Shown here: in pieces, positions 26,762 to 34,160 of the stretch
Layout: every line of letters begins with the position of its first letter
Numbering within the stretch: position 1 is the first letter of the stretch
Assembly (NCBI GenBank): GCA_024638655.1
Contig: JAHEJW010000019.1
Location: 1-51,400, forward strand
Length of the DNA stretch: 51,400 bases
Source: a bacterium
Lineage (GTDB): Bacteria; Actinomycetota; Acidimicrobiia; Spongiisociales; ZC4RG35
Direction of reading: 5' to 3'
Position numbers and translations under genes: made by a program
Notes under the pieces: model-generated
Seen by the model: only the letters and a program-made list of their open reading frames with translations
Told to the model about the DNA's origin: nothing
Databases searched by the model: none

Positions 26762-28029
26762 GCCCTCCCGCCCTGCTGTTGATAGACCAGCTCGCCTGCT
26801 GCAATCGTCGCCACGACTCTCCCTTTCATCTGCCTCCCAAGATATGGGCTGTTCGACGATTTCGAGAAAAAGGAACTCGCTGTCCACCTTTTATCGGGAT
26901 CGAACACGACCAGATTGGCAGGACTACCGGCCATGGGCAGATGCCCCTGTGTTCGCATCCCTGCGATGCGAGCCGGTCTGGAAGAGAGAACCTCGAAGAA
27001 CCGGTGGGGATCGAAGACTGCCTCCCATGTCGCTGCGGCGGCCGTCTCGAGACCGATGACCCCACGAGGCGACCTGGTGAAGCCGACAGCTTTTTCTGCC
27101 GTTGTGTGAGGGGCATGATCGGTGGCCACGACATCGATCGTCCCGTCGAGCAGGCCGGACCGCAGCGCAAGCCGGTCCTCATCCGCACGTAGTGGCGGGT
27201 ACATCTTGAAATTCGGGTCGAGCGACTCCAGGTCGGTCTCCGAGAATGTGAGGTGATGAGGCGTCACCTCGGCGGTCACCGGGAGGCCTTCCGACTTCGC
27301 CTCCCTGATCAAATCGACCGTCCCCAAAGCCGACACATGCTGGCAGTGGTAGGACACCCCCGTCTTCCGAGCCAGCCCCAGGTCCCGAGCAACGATCTGG
27401 GACTCTGCGTCTGAGGGCAGCCCGCCGATTCCCAAGCGCCTGGAAGCAGGTCCCTCATGCATATGGCCATCCCTTGTCATCGACGCCCGTTCGGCGTGTT
27501 GGGCAAAAACAGCGCCAGGAAGCCGGGCGAGAGCCCGCATCAGCTCCTCGGCCAGGTGAACATCCTCGACGCAATCGCCGTCGTCGGTGAACAACCGGGT
27601 GCCTGCCAGATACATCTCTTCGACGTCGGCCGGCTCGGAACCCTTCCTCCCCACCGTCAGCGCACCGGCCGCGTGAATCTCGATCGGGCCGAGCGAACGC
27701 GCCCGCTTGGCGATATCGGCGACCAGAGCCCCATCGTCGATGGGAGGCTCGGTGTTGGGCATCGCCACGAGGGCAGTGAAGCCACCAGCCGCTGCCGCTC
27801 TCGTGCCGGAGGCCAGATCTTCTTTCCACGTCTGTCCCGGCTCGCGCAGGTGAGTGTGGACATCGACGAGGCCCGGGCCCACGAGGCACCCTCGGGCGTC
27901 GATCTCGATCGCCCCGGCCAAGTCGAGGTCGTTCCCAATAGCAGCCACTTTGTCACCTTCCACGAGCAGGTCGGCTGCGGCGACTCCCTCGGGGGTGAGA
28001 ACCAGCCCACCACGGATTGCCAGCTTCAA
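26758..28029 (-). CDS. pyrC: Dihydroorotase, class I
   Basis: This zinc enzyme cyclises carbamoyl-aspartate to dihydroorotate. The 423-aa amidohydrolase has the HxH metal motif in DVHTHLREPGQTWKED (about 57-72), AGGFTALVAMPNT, YHCQHVSALG, and VATDHAPH with the catalytic Asp. Length is typical of class I (B. subtilis PyrC-like). The TTG start at 28029 shares bases with the pyrB stop (TTGA), so initiation is probably by coupling; MKLAIRGG is a normal N-terminus. Confidence 0.97.
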   Translation of the reverse strand: MKLAIRGGLVLTPEGVAAADLLVEGDKVAAIGNDLDLAGAIEIDARGCLVGPGLVDVHTHLREPGQTWKEDLASGTRAAAAGGFTALVAMPNTEPPIDDGALVADIAKRARSLGPIEIHAAGALTVGRKGSEPADVEEMYLAGTRLFTDDGDCVEDVHLAEELMRALARLPGAVFAQHAERASMTRDGHMHEGPASRRLGIGGLPSDAESQIVARDLGLARKTGVSYHCQHVSALGTVDLIREAKSEGLPVTAEVTPHHLTFSETDLESLDPNFKMYPPLRADEDRLALRSGLLDGTIDVVATDHAPHTTAEKAVGFTRSPRGVIGLETAAAATWEAVFDPHRFFEVLSSRPARIAGMRTQGHLPMAGSPANLVVFDPDKRWTASSFFSKSSNSPYLGRQMKGRVVATIAAGELVYQQQGGRA

Positions 28030-28907
28030 GCCAGAGCACTTTCCAATGCGGCCAATACGGCCATCCGCACCGGGACACCATTGGCGACCTGATCGAGTAT
28101 CAGCGATCGGGGCCCGTCTGCCACCTCATCACTTATCTCGACCCCTCTATTGAGTGGTCCAGGGTGCATGATCACCGCGTTCTCGTGCAGGGCTGCGGTG
28201 CGGGTGGAGTCGAAGCCATACTGCTGTGAGTACTTCTCATCGACTTCTGCCCCTCGCTCCCTCTGCACTCGCAGCAGGTAGACAACGTCGAGGTCTTCGA
28301 TCACCCCGTCCAGATCCGTCGTCATCGCGATCCCACCGTCATGGGAAGGGAGAAACTCATGGGGCCCGATGAGAACCAAGTCGACCCCCATCACGGGTAA
28401 GCCATGGATCAGACTGCCGGCGACACGACTGTGACGGATGTCACCGACGATGCCAACACGCAACCCACTCAAGTCGCCGAAGTGGCTTCTGAGCGTGACG
28501 ATGTCGACTAGCGCCTGAGTCGGATGCTCCCTGGCGCCATCCCCCGCGTTAATGACCGACAGCCCTGTCCACTCACCTGCGAGCTCTGGAACTCCCGACT
28601 CGACGTGTCGAACGACGAGCACATCGGCCCCGATGGCTGCAACGGTCATGAGCGTGTCGCGTAAGGACTCACCTTTTCCGGTTGAAGAGCGGGACGGATC
28701 GAGATTCAACACGTTTGCGCCGAGTTTCTCAGCCGCCAGTTGGAAGGACAGTCTCGTTCTCGTCGACCTCTCGAAGAAGAGCAGCGCCACGGTTCGAGCG
28801 TCGAGCACCCTGTCATGACGGCGGACTTCGCGGTAACGCATGGACGCTGCGATCAGAGAGTCGAGGTCTGCTCGCCCGAGGCCCCGAATCGAATTGAAGC
28901 TCTTCAT
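28026..28907 (-). CDS. pyrB: Aspartate carbamoyltransferase catalytic chain
   Basis: This enzyme joins carbamoyl phosphate and aspartate. The 293-aa product has the carbamoyl-phosphate site FFERSTRTRLSF (about 48-59), HPTQALVDI, GDIRHSRVAGSL, the aspartate-binding segment YLLRVQRERG and HPGPLNRGVEI. No regulatory chain gene (pyrI) is present, in line with catalytic trimers controlled through PyrR. ATG at 28907 overlaps pyrR (ATGA). Confidence 0.98.
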   Translation of the reverse strand: MKSFNSIRGLGRADLDSLIAASMRYREVRRHDRVLDARTVALLFFERSTRTRLSFQLAAEKLGANVLNLDPSRSSTGKGESLRDTLMTVAAIGADVLVVRHVESGVPELAGEWTGLSVINAGDGAREHPTQALVDIVTLRSHFGDLSGLRVGIVGDIRHSRVAGSLIHGLPVMGVDLVLIGPHEFLPSHDGGIAMTTDLDGVIEDLDVVYLLRVQRERGAEVDEKYSQQYGFDSTRTAALHENAVIMHPGPLNRGVEISDEVADGPRSLILDQVANGVPVRMAVLAALESALA

Positions 28908-29434
28908 GCCGCCACCATGCTCTCGATCCAGACACCCGACATGCCATCCACCTCGTCGATTCGGACCCTGACGATCTCGTCCAGCGACGTCGGCAGGTTC
29001 TTGCCCACGTAGTCAGCCTTGATCGGCAGTTCTCGGTGACCCCTGTCGACGAGCACCGCCAGCTCGGTCGTCTCGGCGCGACCCAGATCGGCCAAGGCGT
29101 CGAGGGCTGCTCGAACAGTTCTTCCGGTGAAGAGAACGTCGTCGATGACGATCAGGTTCGCTCCAGAGATCTCGGGAACCCTCGTTGGCTTGGGTTCGAC
29201 CGCTTTACGTAGATCGCGATCGTCGCGGTAGAGGCCTATGTCTAGCTCTCCAACGCTCACCTCGTGGCCGAGGAGGCCTCCGATCTCTCGTGCCAGGTAT
29301 CGGGCGAGATGGACACCCCTCGTGTGGATCCCGACGAGCACCACACCGGCGACCTGAGGGTGCGCCTCGATGATTTCATGAGAGATTCTGCGCAATGAGC
29401 GTGAGACTTCCTCACCCGTCATCACCCTCGGCAC
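28904..29434 (-). CDS. pyrR: Pyrimidine operon regulator / uracil phosphoribosyltransferase
   Basis: PyrR binds the pyr mRNA leader when UMP/UTP is high and also has weak UPRTase activity. The phosphoribosyltransferase core shows RVMTGEEVSRSLRRISHEI, GVVLVGIHTRGVHLARYL, the PRPP-loop LIVIDDVLFTGRTVRAALDAL and VLVDRGHRELPIKADYVGKN. I chose the GTG at 29434, which matches the family N-terminus; an ATG at 29422 is also possible and a far upstream ATG runs through the RNA leader. It is first in pyrR-B-C-carA-B-pyrD-F, with a PyrR-binding site just upstream. Confidence 0.95.
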   Translation of the reverse strand: MPRVMTGEEVSRSLRRISHEIIEAHPQVAGVVLVGIHTRGVHLARYLAREIGGLLGHEVSVGELDIGLYRDDRDLRKAVEPKPTRVPEISGANLIVIDDVLFTGRTVRAALDALADLGRAETTELAVLVDRGHRELPIKADYVGKNLPTSLDEIVRVRIDEVDGMSGVWIESMVAA

Positions 29435-29477
29435 GAGGCACCGCCGTGCGCAGTTGGGGGACTCCCCACTTCCAGCT

Positions 29478-29509
29478 CCTTCCCGGCCTCTCTGGACCGT
29501 CCTTAAAGG
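29478..29509 (-). promoter_or_regulatory. PyrR-binding RNA hairpin in the pyr leader
   Basis: In the 127-nt gap before pyrR the minus-strand RNA contains UUUAAGGACGG, then UCCAGAGAGGC (29496-29486), then CGGGAAGG. This matches the PyrR-binding loop known from Bacillus pyr leaders (UCCAGAGAGGCU). It can fold with CGGUC paired to GGCCG (one U-G pair) around the loop CAGAGA. No terminator follows; GGGGAGUCCCC and GCAC/GUGC arms lie between here and the pyrR start. Translational repression, as described for mycobacterial PyrR, is therefore more likely than Bacillus-type attenuation. Confidence 0.85.
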
Positions 29510-29518
29510 TCGGGTGAG

Positions 29519-29524
29519 ACTGTA
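29519..29524 (-). promoter_or_regulatory. Tentative -10 box for the pyr operon
   Basis: TACAGT on the minus strand lies about 10 nt before the conserved PyrR-site sequence and would start the RNA near 29512. No acceptable -35 is seen at 16-19 bp. The call rests on position and the TAnnnT pattern only. Confidence 0.3.
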
Positions 29525-29561
29525 ACGCCACCTGGTGGGTGCAGCGAGCCTTGTCCCCGGT

Positions 29562-30110
29562 TCAATCGCGGGAGTTCGCCGCCAATGCCGCCAGGACTCC
29601 ATTGACGAACGAGCCCGAGCGCTCCGTCGAGTAAGTGTGGGCGAGGCGCACCGCCTCCGAGATGATCACGGGTGAAGGGGTGTCGGGCTCGGTCTCCACC
29701 TCATACAAACCGAGTCTGAGGATGTTCCGGTCGATGAGAGGCATCCGGGCGACGGCCCAATGCTCGGACGCCTCTTCGATCTGGCTGTCCAGCGCCTCCC
29801 GGCGCCCGATCACGCCCTCTGCGAGCCTACGCGCTCTACCGTCGAGCTTGGCAGGCAACTCCCCCCGTGTCTCATACTCGTACAGAGCTTCGAGGGCCAG
29901 ATCTCTTGATTCGATGACCACCCGCGCCCCGAGGCGACGAGCAACCGACCTCGCCAACTCACCACCTAAGAGATCGTCCGGCGAGTCGGGCTCCCCACGG
30001 GAACGCAGCTCTGCGGTTACTTCGTCGACGTGGGCCCCGATGAAGCCTGCCAGCTCGTCGGCGGTGAGTCGCGCCGGGATGGTGACCGCCTCGCCAGTGC
30101 CTCGCGTCAT
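29562..30110 (-). CDS. nusB: NusB antitermination factor with an N-terminal IF2_N-like domain
   Basis: NusB binds boxA RNA with NusE (S10) for rRNA antitermination. The NusB domain occupies about 67-182 (ESRDLALEALYEYE, MPLIDRNILRLGLYE, VIISEAVRLAHTYSTERSGSFVNGVLAALA). Normal NusB is 130-155 aa and begins there; this protein is 182 aa. Residues 9-66 read like an IF2_N module: TADELAGFIG, DEVTAELRSRG, then a helix ELARSVARRLGARVVI, the same spacing as the KELA...EV..L...G...A..LA..G.EV pattern of IF-2 N-termini. ATG at 30110 overlaps the efp stop (ATGA), so the extension is part of the coupled frame. The leader at 707-726 in this window is a plausible target. Confidence 0.9.
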   Translation of the reverse strand: MTRGTGEAVTIPARLTADELAGFIGAHVDEVTAELRSRGEPDSPDDLLGGELARSVARRLGARVVIESRDLALEALYEYETRGELPAKLDGRARRLAEGVIGRREALDSQIEEASEHWAVARMPLIDRNILRLGLYEVETEPDTPSPVIISEAVRLAHTYSTERSGSFVNGVLAALAANSRD

Positions 30111-30664
30111 ACCCGGGTCTGGTATTCCCCGGTCCTGGTGTCGACTCTGATCCGATCGCCCTGCTCGACGAACAAGGGGACCTGGACCTCCAAACCGGTT
30201 TCGGTCTCTACCCCCTTGGTGGCTGCTGTGCGTGTGTCCCCCTTGACCGCGGGCTCGGCATAGGTGACCTCGAGCTCTACCGAAGGAGGCAGATCAATAC
30301 CGATCGGCGTCTCGTTGTGCATCATCAGGGTCACGGTCATCCCGTCGACGAGGTAGGTGGCTCCATCACCGATGACATCGCTCTGAACCACGATCTGGCC
30401 GTAGTCGTCGAGATTCATGAAATGATGCCCAAGGTCGTCGGAGTAGAGGTACTGGTGCTCTCTCTTGTCGATGATCGCCTGTGGGACGTCCTCGTCTGCC
30501 CGGAAGGTGCGGTCCAAGACCTGACCGGTCTCGAGCTTCTTCAGCTTCATCCTGACGAACGCCTTTCCTTTCCCCGGCTTCACATGCTGATACTCGACGA
30601 TCGAGAAGAGCCCGTCTTCCAGCTCCAGGGCCATCCCGGGCCGTACGTCGTTCGTGCTGATCAT
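30107..30664 (-). CDS. efp: Translation elongation factor P
   Basis: EF-P enters the ribosomal E site and relieves stalling at polyproline stretches. The 185-aa protein has three beta-barrel domains. The KOW-like domain carries the conserved loop HVKPGKGKAF with Lys32 at the position that is modified in E. coli. The C-terminal OB domain has KGDTRTAATKGVETETGLEVQVP cut around the usual signature. No modification enzyme (epmA or ymfI type) lies in the window. It precedes nusB with a 4-nt overlap and follows aroB by 40 nt. Confidence 0.97.
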   Translation of the reverse strand: MISTNDVRPGMALELEDGLFSIVEYQHVKPGKGKAFVRMKLKKLETGQVLDRTFRADEDVPQAIIDKREHQYLYSDDLGHHFMNLDDYGQIVVQSDVIGDGATYLVDGMTVTLMMHNETPIGIDLPPSVELEVTYAEPAVKGDTRTAATKGVETETGLEVQVPLFVEQGDRIRVDTRTGEYQTRV

Positions 30665-30704
30665 TCGGCTTTCCTCACCTTCGGCGAGCGAGACGATATC
30701 GGGC

Positions 30705-31730
30705 TCAAAGCCCTATCGCCGACAGGCCAACCTCGACGTCCGCCCTGTCGACATGCTCGACGAGGGGCTCTCCGATGTTCTTGAGGAGAACCATCCTCAG
30801 CCCTTGTGAGTCACGCTTCTTGTCGAGCCGCAAAAGGTCATGTACGCGATTGTGATCGAGACCGCCAATCTCCACGGGGAGCCCAAACTTCTCGATGGCC
30901 GACTCGACTCCGTCGGCGTGACCGAACCCAAGCAGTTTCTCGGAGATCCTCGCCGCGGCGACAGTTCCCAGCGCAACGCTCTCACCATGGGACAGCGGCG
31001 AGGCGAACTCGATCGCATGCCCGATTGTGTGGCCGAAGTTCAGATGTGCGCGAACCCCGGTCTCGCGCTCGTCCTCGTCCACGATCCGGGCCTTGACGGC
31101 GACCGACCGCCGCACCACCTCCCTCAGATCTGCGTCGTTGCCGCGGGAGCGGAGCAGCTCGAACAGATCTCGGTCTCCTATGAGCCCGGCCTTCAGGACC
31201 TCGGCCATCCCCTCGCGCAAGAGCGAAGGCGGAAGCGCGGCCAGTATCGAAAGATCGACGAGAACTCTGGTCGGGTGCCAGAACACGCCGACGAGGTTCT
31301 TGCCGGCCAGATTCACCCCGGTCTTTCCGCCGATCGACGCGTCCACGGCCCCAAGGAGCGTGGTCGGCACATGCACCACCTCGACCCCACGGAGCCATGT
31401 CGCTGCGACGTAGCCGGCGAGATCGGTGACGGAGCCACCGCCCACCCCGACAACCGCGTCGTGGCGACCTAGGCCGAACTTCGCGAGCGTCTCGTAGACA
31501 GACTCGGCCACGTCGAGCGACTTCGCCTCATCTCTGTCCGGCAGACCTATCACCTCCACATTCAGTCCCTGAGATCTCAAGGTGTCTGCTACTCCCAGAG
31601 CGACATGCGTCGCCCCCGGCTGGGTCAGCACGGCCACGCGTCGACGATCGGGCCGCTCCGGCAGCAAACGACTTGGCAGCGTGTCGGTTATGAGGACCTC
31701 GGTCCGACCGGCGACAGTCAGGGCTTCCAC
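30705..31730 (-). CDS. aroB: 3-dehydroquinate synthase
   Basis: This is the second shikimate enzyme; it uses NAD and a divalent metal to cyclise DAHP. The 341-aa product has GVGGGSVTDLAGYVAATWLRG (cofactor loop), PTTLLGAVDASIGGKTGVN, the metal-ligand segment EGMAEVLKAGLIGD and NFGHTIGHAIE. It starts at GTG (31730) inside the aroK end (13-nt overlap). In M. tuberculosis aroD/aroQ and pepQ lie between aroB and efp; here there are only 40 nt, so the dehydroquinase must be elsewhere. Confidence 0.97.
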   Translation of the reverse strand: MEALTVAGRTEVLITDTLPSRLLPERPDRRRVAVLTQPGATHVALGVADTLRSQGLNVEVIGLPDRDEAKSLDVAESVYETLAKFGLGRHDAVVGVGGGSVTDLAGYVAATWLRGVEVVHVPTTLLGAVDASIGGKTGVNLAGKNLVGVFWHPTRVLVDLSILAALPPSLLREGMAEVLKAGLIGDRDLFELLRSRGNDADLREVVRRSVAVKARIVDEDERETGVRAHLNFGHTIGHAIEFASPLSHGESVALGTVAAARISEKLLGFGHADGVESAIEKFGLPVEIGGLDHNRVHDLLRLDKKRDSQGLRMVLLKNIGEPLVEHVDRADVEVGLSAIGL

Positions 31731-32224
31731 AGATCCTCGATTCTCGCGGCAACCTCTTCCGGAGAGAGCTCGTCGGTCGGGATGCGGTGATCTGCCAGTT
31801 CCTCATAGGCAATCGACCTTTCATCGAGGGTCAACTCGAGCAACTCGTGTGGCGGCCTATCGCCTTCCTCCAGGAGGGGGCGACCATGGCTATCCCCAAT
31901 TCGGGCGGCCAGGGCTTCCGGGCGAGCGTCGAGCCAGACGACTTCTCCCGACCGGGCGATCACGGCCCGATTGGCCTCGTCCATGACGGCACCGCCACCC
32001 GTGGCCACGATTCCGCTGGCGCCCTCGAGCTCGGCCACGACTTCTCTTTCCACCCGGCGAAACGCTCTTTCCCCGTGTTCGGTCCAGTAAGACGCGATCG
32101 TCGCCCCGACCCGCTGCTCGACGAGATGGTCAGTGTCAGCGAATGGGATACCCAGGCTCGATGCGGCTTTCTCCCCTACCGAGGTCTTGCCCGACCCCAT
32201 CATTCCGACGAGCCAGATCTTCAT
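31718..32224 (-). CDS. aroK: Shikimate kinase
   Basis: This enzyme phosphorylates shikimate at the 3-hydroxyl with ATP. The 168-aa NMP-kinase-fold protein has Walker A GMMGSGKTSVG (7-17), the shikimate-binding DTDHLVEQRVG (DxD), GGGAVMDEANR and the lid segment RPLLEEGDRP. ATG at 32224 overlaps aroC (ATGA), matching the classic aroC-aroK-aroB order. Confidence 0.97.
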   Translation of the reverse strand: MKIWLVGMMGSGKTSVGEKAASSLGIPFADTDHLVEQRVGATIASYWTEHGERAFRRVEREVVAELEGASGIVATGGGAVMDEANRAVIARSGEVVWLDARPEALAARIGDSHGRPLLEEGDRPPHELLELTLDERSIAYEELADHRIPTDELSPEEVAARIEDLWKP

Positions 32225-33378
32225 CGGGTTATGCGGCGGGCGACTCGTTCCCGGTAGCGATCAACCGATTCGACGAGCTCGCTCATGGTGTCGCCACCGA
32301 ACTTCCTCTGGATCTCTGCCGCGATCGTCACCGCCATCATCTGCTCGCCCACGACCGCCGCAGCCGGGACCGCGCAAACGTCGGAGCGTTCCCTGACCGC
32401 CTGCGCCGGCTCACCGGTCTCCATGTCGACAGTTCGCAGCGGCTGCATCAGGGTGGAGATCGGCTTCATCGCGGCACGGACCCTGACCGGTTTGCCGTTG
32501 GTCATCCCTCCTTCGGTGCCCCCGGCCCGGTTGGTCTCCCTGTCCAGGGAGCCCCCTATGCGAACGATCTCGTCGTGGGACTTGGTGCCGGGCAGCCCAG
32601 CCACCGCAAAGCCATCGCCGATCTCGACACCTTTGATGGCCGGGATCGACATCATTGCTGCTGCCAGAAGCGCATCTAGGCGTCGGTCGTATTGGACGTG
32701 CGAGCCGATCCCGATCGGTATGTCGTAGGCGAGCACCTCGAATACGCCACCCAGCGTGTCACGATCGTCCCGGGCGCGATCGATGGCGTCGATCATGCGC
32801 TCAGCTGCGCGTGGGTCGAAACATCTGACTTCACTCTGATCGACCACGACCGCCTGCCCTGGCTGAGGCGGCGGCCCTTGGCTCTCGACGTCTCCAATCG
32901 ACACGACATGGCTGACGATCTGAACACCGACCTCTTCGAGGAGTCTCTTGGCGAGAACGCCGGCGATTGTCCTCGCTGCCGTCTCCCTAGCCGAGGCTCG
33001 CTCGAGGATGTCACGGGCATCGTCGGTGTCGTATTTGATCATGCCTGCCAGGTCTGCGTGCCCGGGTCTGGGTCGGGTTACCTCCTTGCCGGCTTCTCCT
33101 GGCTCGGGCGACATGATGGCGCTCCACTTGGGCCACTCCGTGTTGCGTATGACGACTGCCACGGGAGAACCCAGGGTGGCACCGTGACGGACGCCCCCGA
33201 GGATCTCGAGCTCATCCGACTCGATTGCCATTCGCTTACCCCGTCCGTAACCGCCTCGTCGTCTGGCGAGCTCCGTCGCGAAGTCATCGACCCCAACCGT
33301 GAGACCTTTGGGGAGACCCTCGACAATCGTGACGAGACCCGGCCCGTGTGACTCCCCGGCGGTCAGGAATCTGATCAT
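32221..33378 (-). CDS. aroC: Chorismate synthase
   Basis: This enzyme eliminates phosphate from EPSP to give chorismate; it needs reduced FMN. The 385-aa protein has the family signatures GESHGPGLVTIVEGLP (near the start), RRGGYGRGKRMAIE, ARETAARTIAGVLAK and RAGGTEGGMTNGKPV, with a C-terminal RSDVCAVPAAAVVGE. ATG at 33378; the prepilin peptidase ends 9 nt upstream. Confidence 0.98.
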   Translation of the reverse strand: MIRFLTAGESHGPGLVTIVEGLPKGLTVGVDDFATELARRRGGYGRGKRMAIESDELEILGGVRHGATLGSPVAVVIRNTEWPKWSAIMSPEPGEAGKEVTRPRPGHADLAGMIKYDTDDARDILERASARETAARTIAGVLAKRLLEEVGVQIVSHVVSIGDVESQGPPPQPGQAVVVDQSEVRCFDPRAAERMIDAIDRARDDRDTLGGVFEVLAYDIPIGIGSHVQYDRRLDALLAAAMMSIPAIKGVEIGDGFAVAGLPGTKSHDEIVRIGGSLDRETNRAGGTEGGMTNGKPVRVRAAMKPISTLMQPLRTVDMETGEPAQAVRERSDVCAVPAAAVVGEQMMAVTIAAEIQRKFGGDTMSELVESVDRYRERVARRITR

Positions 33379-33387
33379 GGGTAGATG

Positions 33388-34119
33388 CTAAGCGGGTATG
33401 GGTGCAGATCCGATCCCGACGAGGATGATGGCGAGCCACGCGCCGATGATCATGGGGGGGCCGTAGGGCAGCTCGGTCTTCAGCCCGGCACGCCCGGCCA
33501 CTATCAACCCGACTGCGATCACCCCGCCGATCATGGCTGTCGCAAAGACCGCCTGACCCAAAGTGCCCCACGAGACATAGGCCGTGAAGAGGCCCAGGAC
33601 CGGAGCCAGCTTCACATCTCCGGCGCCAAAGCCGCGACCACCTGCGACCAGCCAGAGCAGTGTGGCGCCCCCGAAATAGGCACCTGCACCGAGCAAGCCC
33701 CGGATGAGCGCTTCGGAGTGTCCGCCCACCAGAGCTGCCAACACCAGAAGCACTGCGAGGAAGAGGCTTCCCCGAAGGTTGAGCCGATCGACGATCCTGA
33801 ACTCTTCGAGGTCGGTGACGAGGAGGGCCATGGTCAACCCGAGGAAGCCGAGGTAGGGAAGAAGGGCCCAATCGAGCCCGAACGCGTTGTAGAACCCTAT
33901 GGCGACACCGGCGCCGACCAGCGCAACCACCGGCTCTCTCTGGATGTATCTCCCACAGTTCGAACAACGGAGCTCCAACCAGCTCCGTCTGTGACCGCAA
34001 CGAGGGCAGGATCCGCTTAGAGGGCGAAGGGGACGGTCGTCGGTCAATCCGTCGACGGCGAGGTCATGAGCGGCCAAGGCGGCCAGGAAACCAATTGCTC
34101 CGACGATGAAGAGTGTCAC
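33388..34119 (-). CDS. Type IV prepilin peptidase (A24 aspartic protease)
   Basis: This polytopic membrane protease cleaves prepilin leader peptides at the membrane face. The 243-aa product has a first helix (about 2-17) and a cytoplasmic zinc-like loop with two CxxC pairs (CPRC at 38-41, CSNC at 52-55), then about six more hydrophobic helices. Active-site aspartates are in VTDLEEFRIVD and GAGDVKL. The two-Cys-pair loop suggests a full-length PilD-type enzyme with the methylase region. GTG start at 34119. Its place between aroE and aroC matches a homologue in M. tuberculosis. No pilin genes lie in the window. Confidence 0.92.
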   Translation of the reverse strand: MTLFIVGAIGFLAALAAHDLAVDGLTDDRPLRPLSGSCPRCGHRRSWLELRCSNCGRYIQREPVVALVGAGVAIGFYNAFGLDWALLPYLGFLGLTMALLVTDLEEFRIVDRLNLRGSLFLAVLLVLAALVGGHSEALIRGLLGAGAYFGGATLLWLVAGGRGFGAGDVKLAPVLGLFTAYVSWGTLGQAVFATAMIGGVIAVGLIVAGRAGLKTELPYGPPMIIGAWLAIILVGIGSAPIPA

Positions 34120-34160
34120 CGCCGGAGCAAGGTAGTGGTTTGGTCGGTCTTTGGTCTGGT

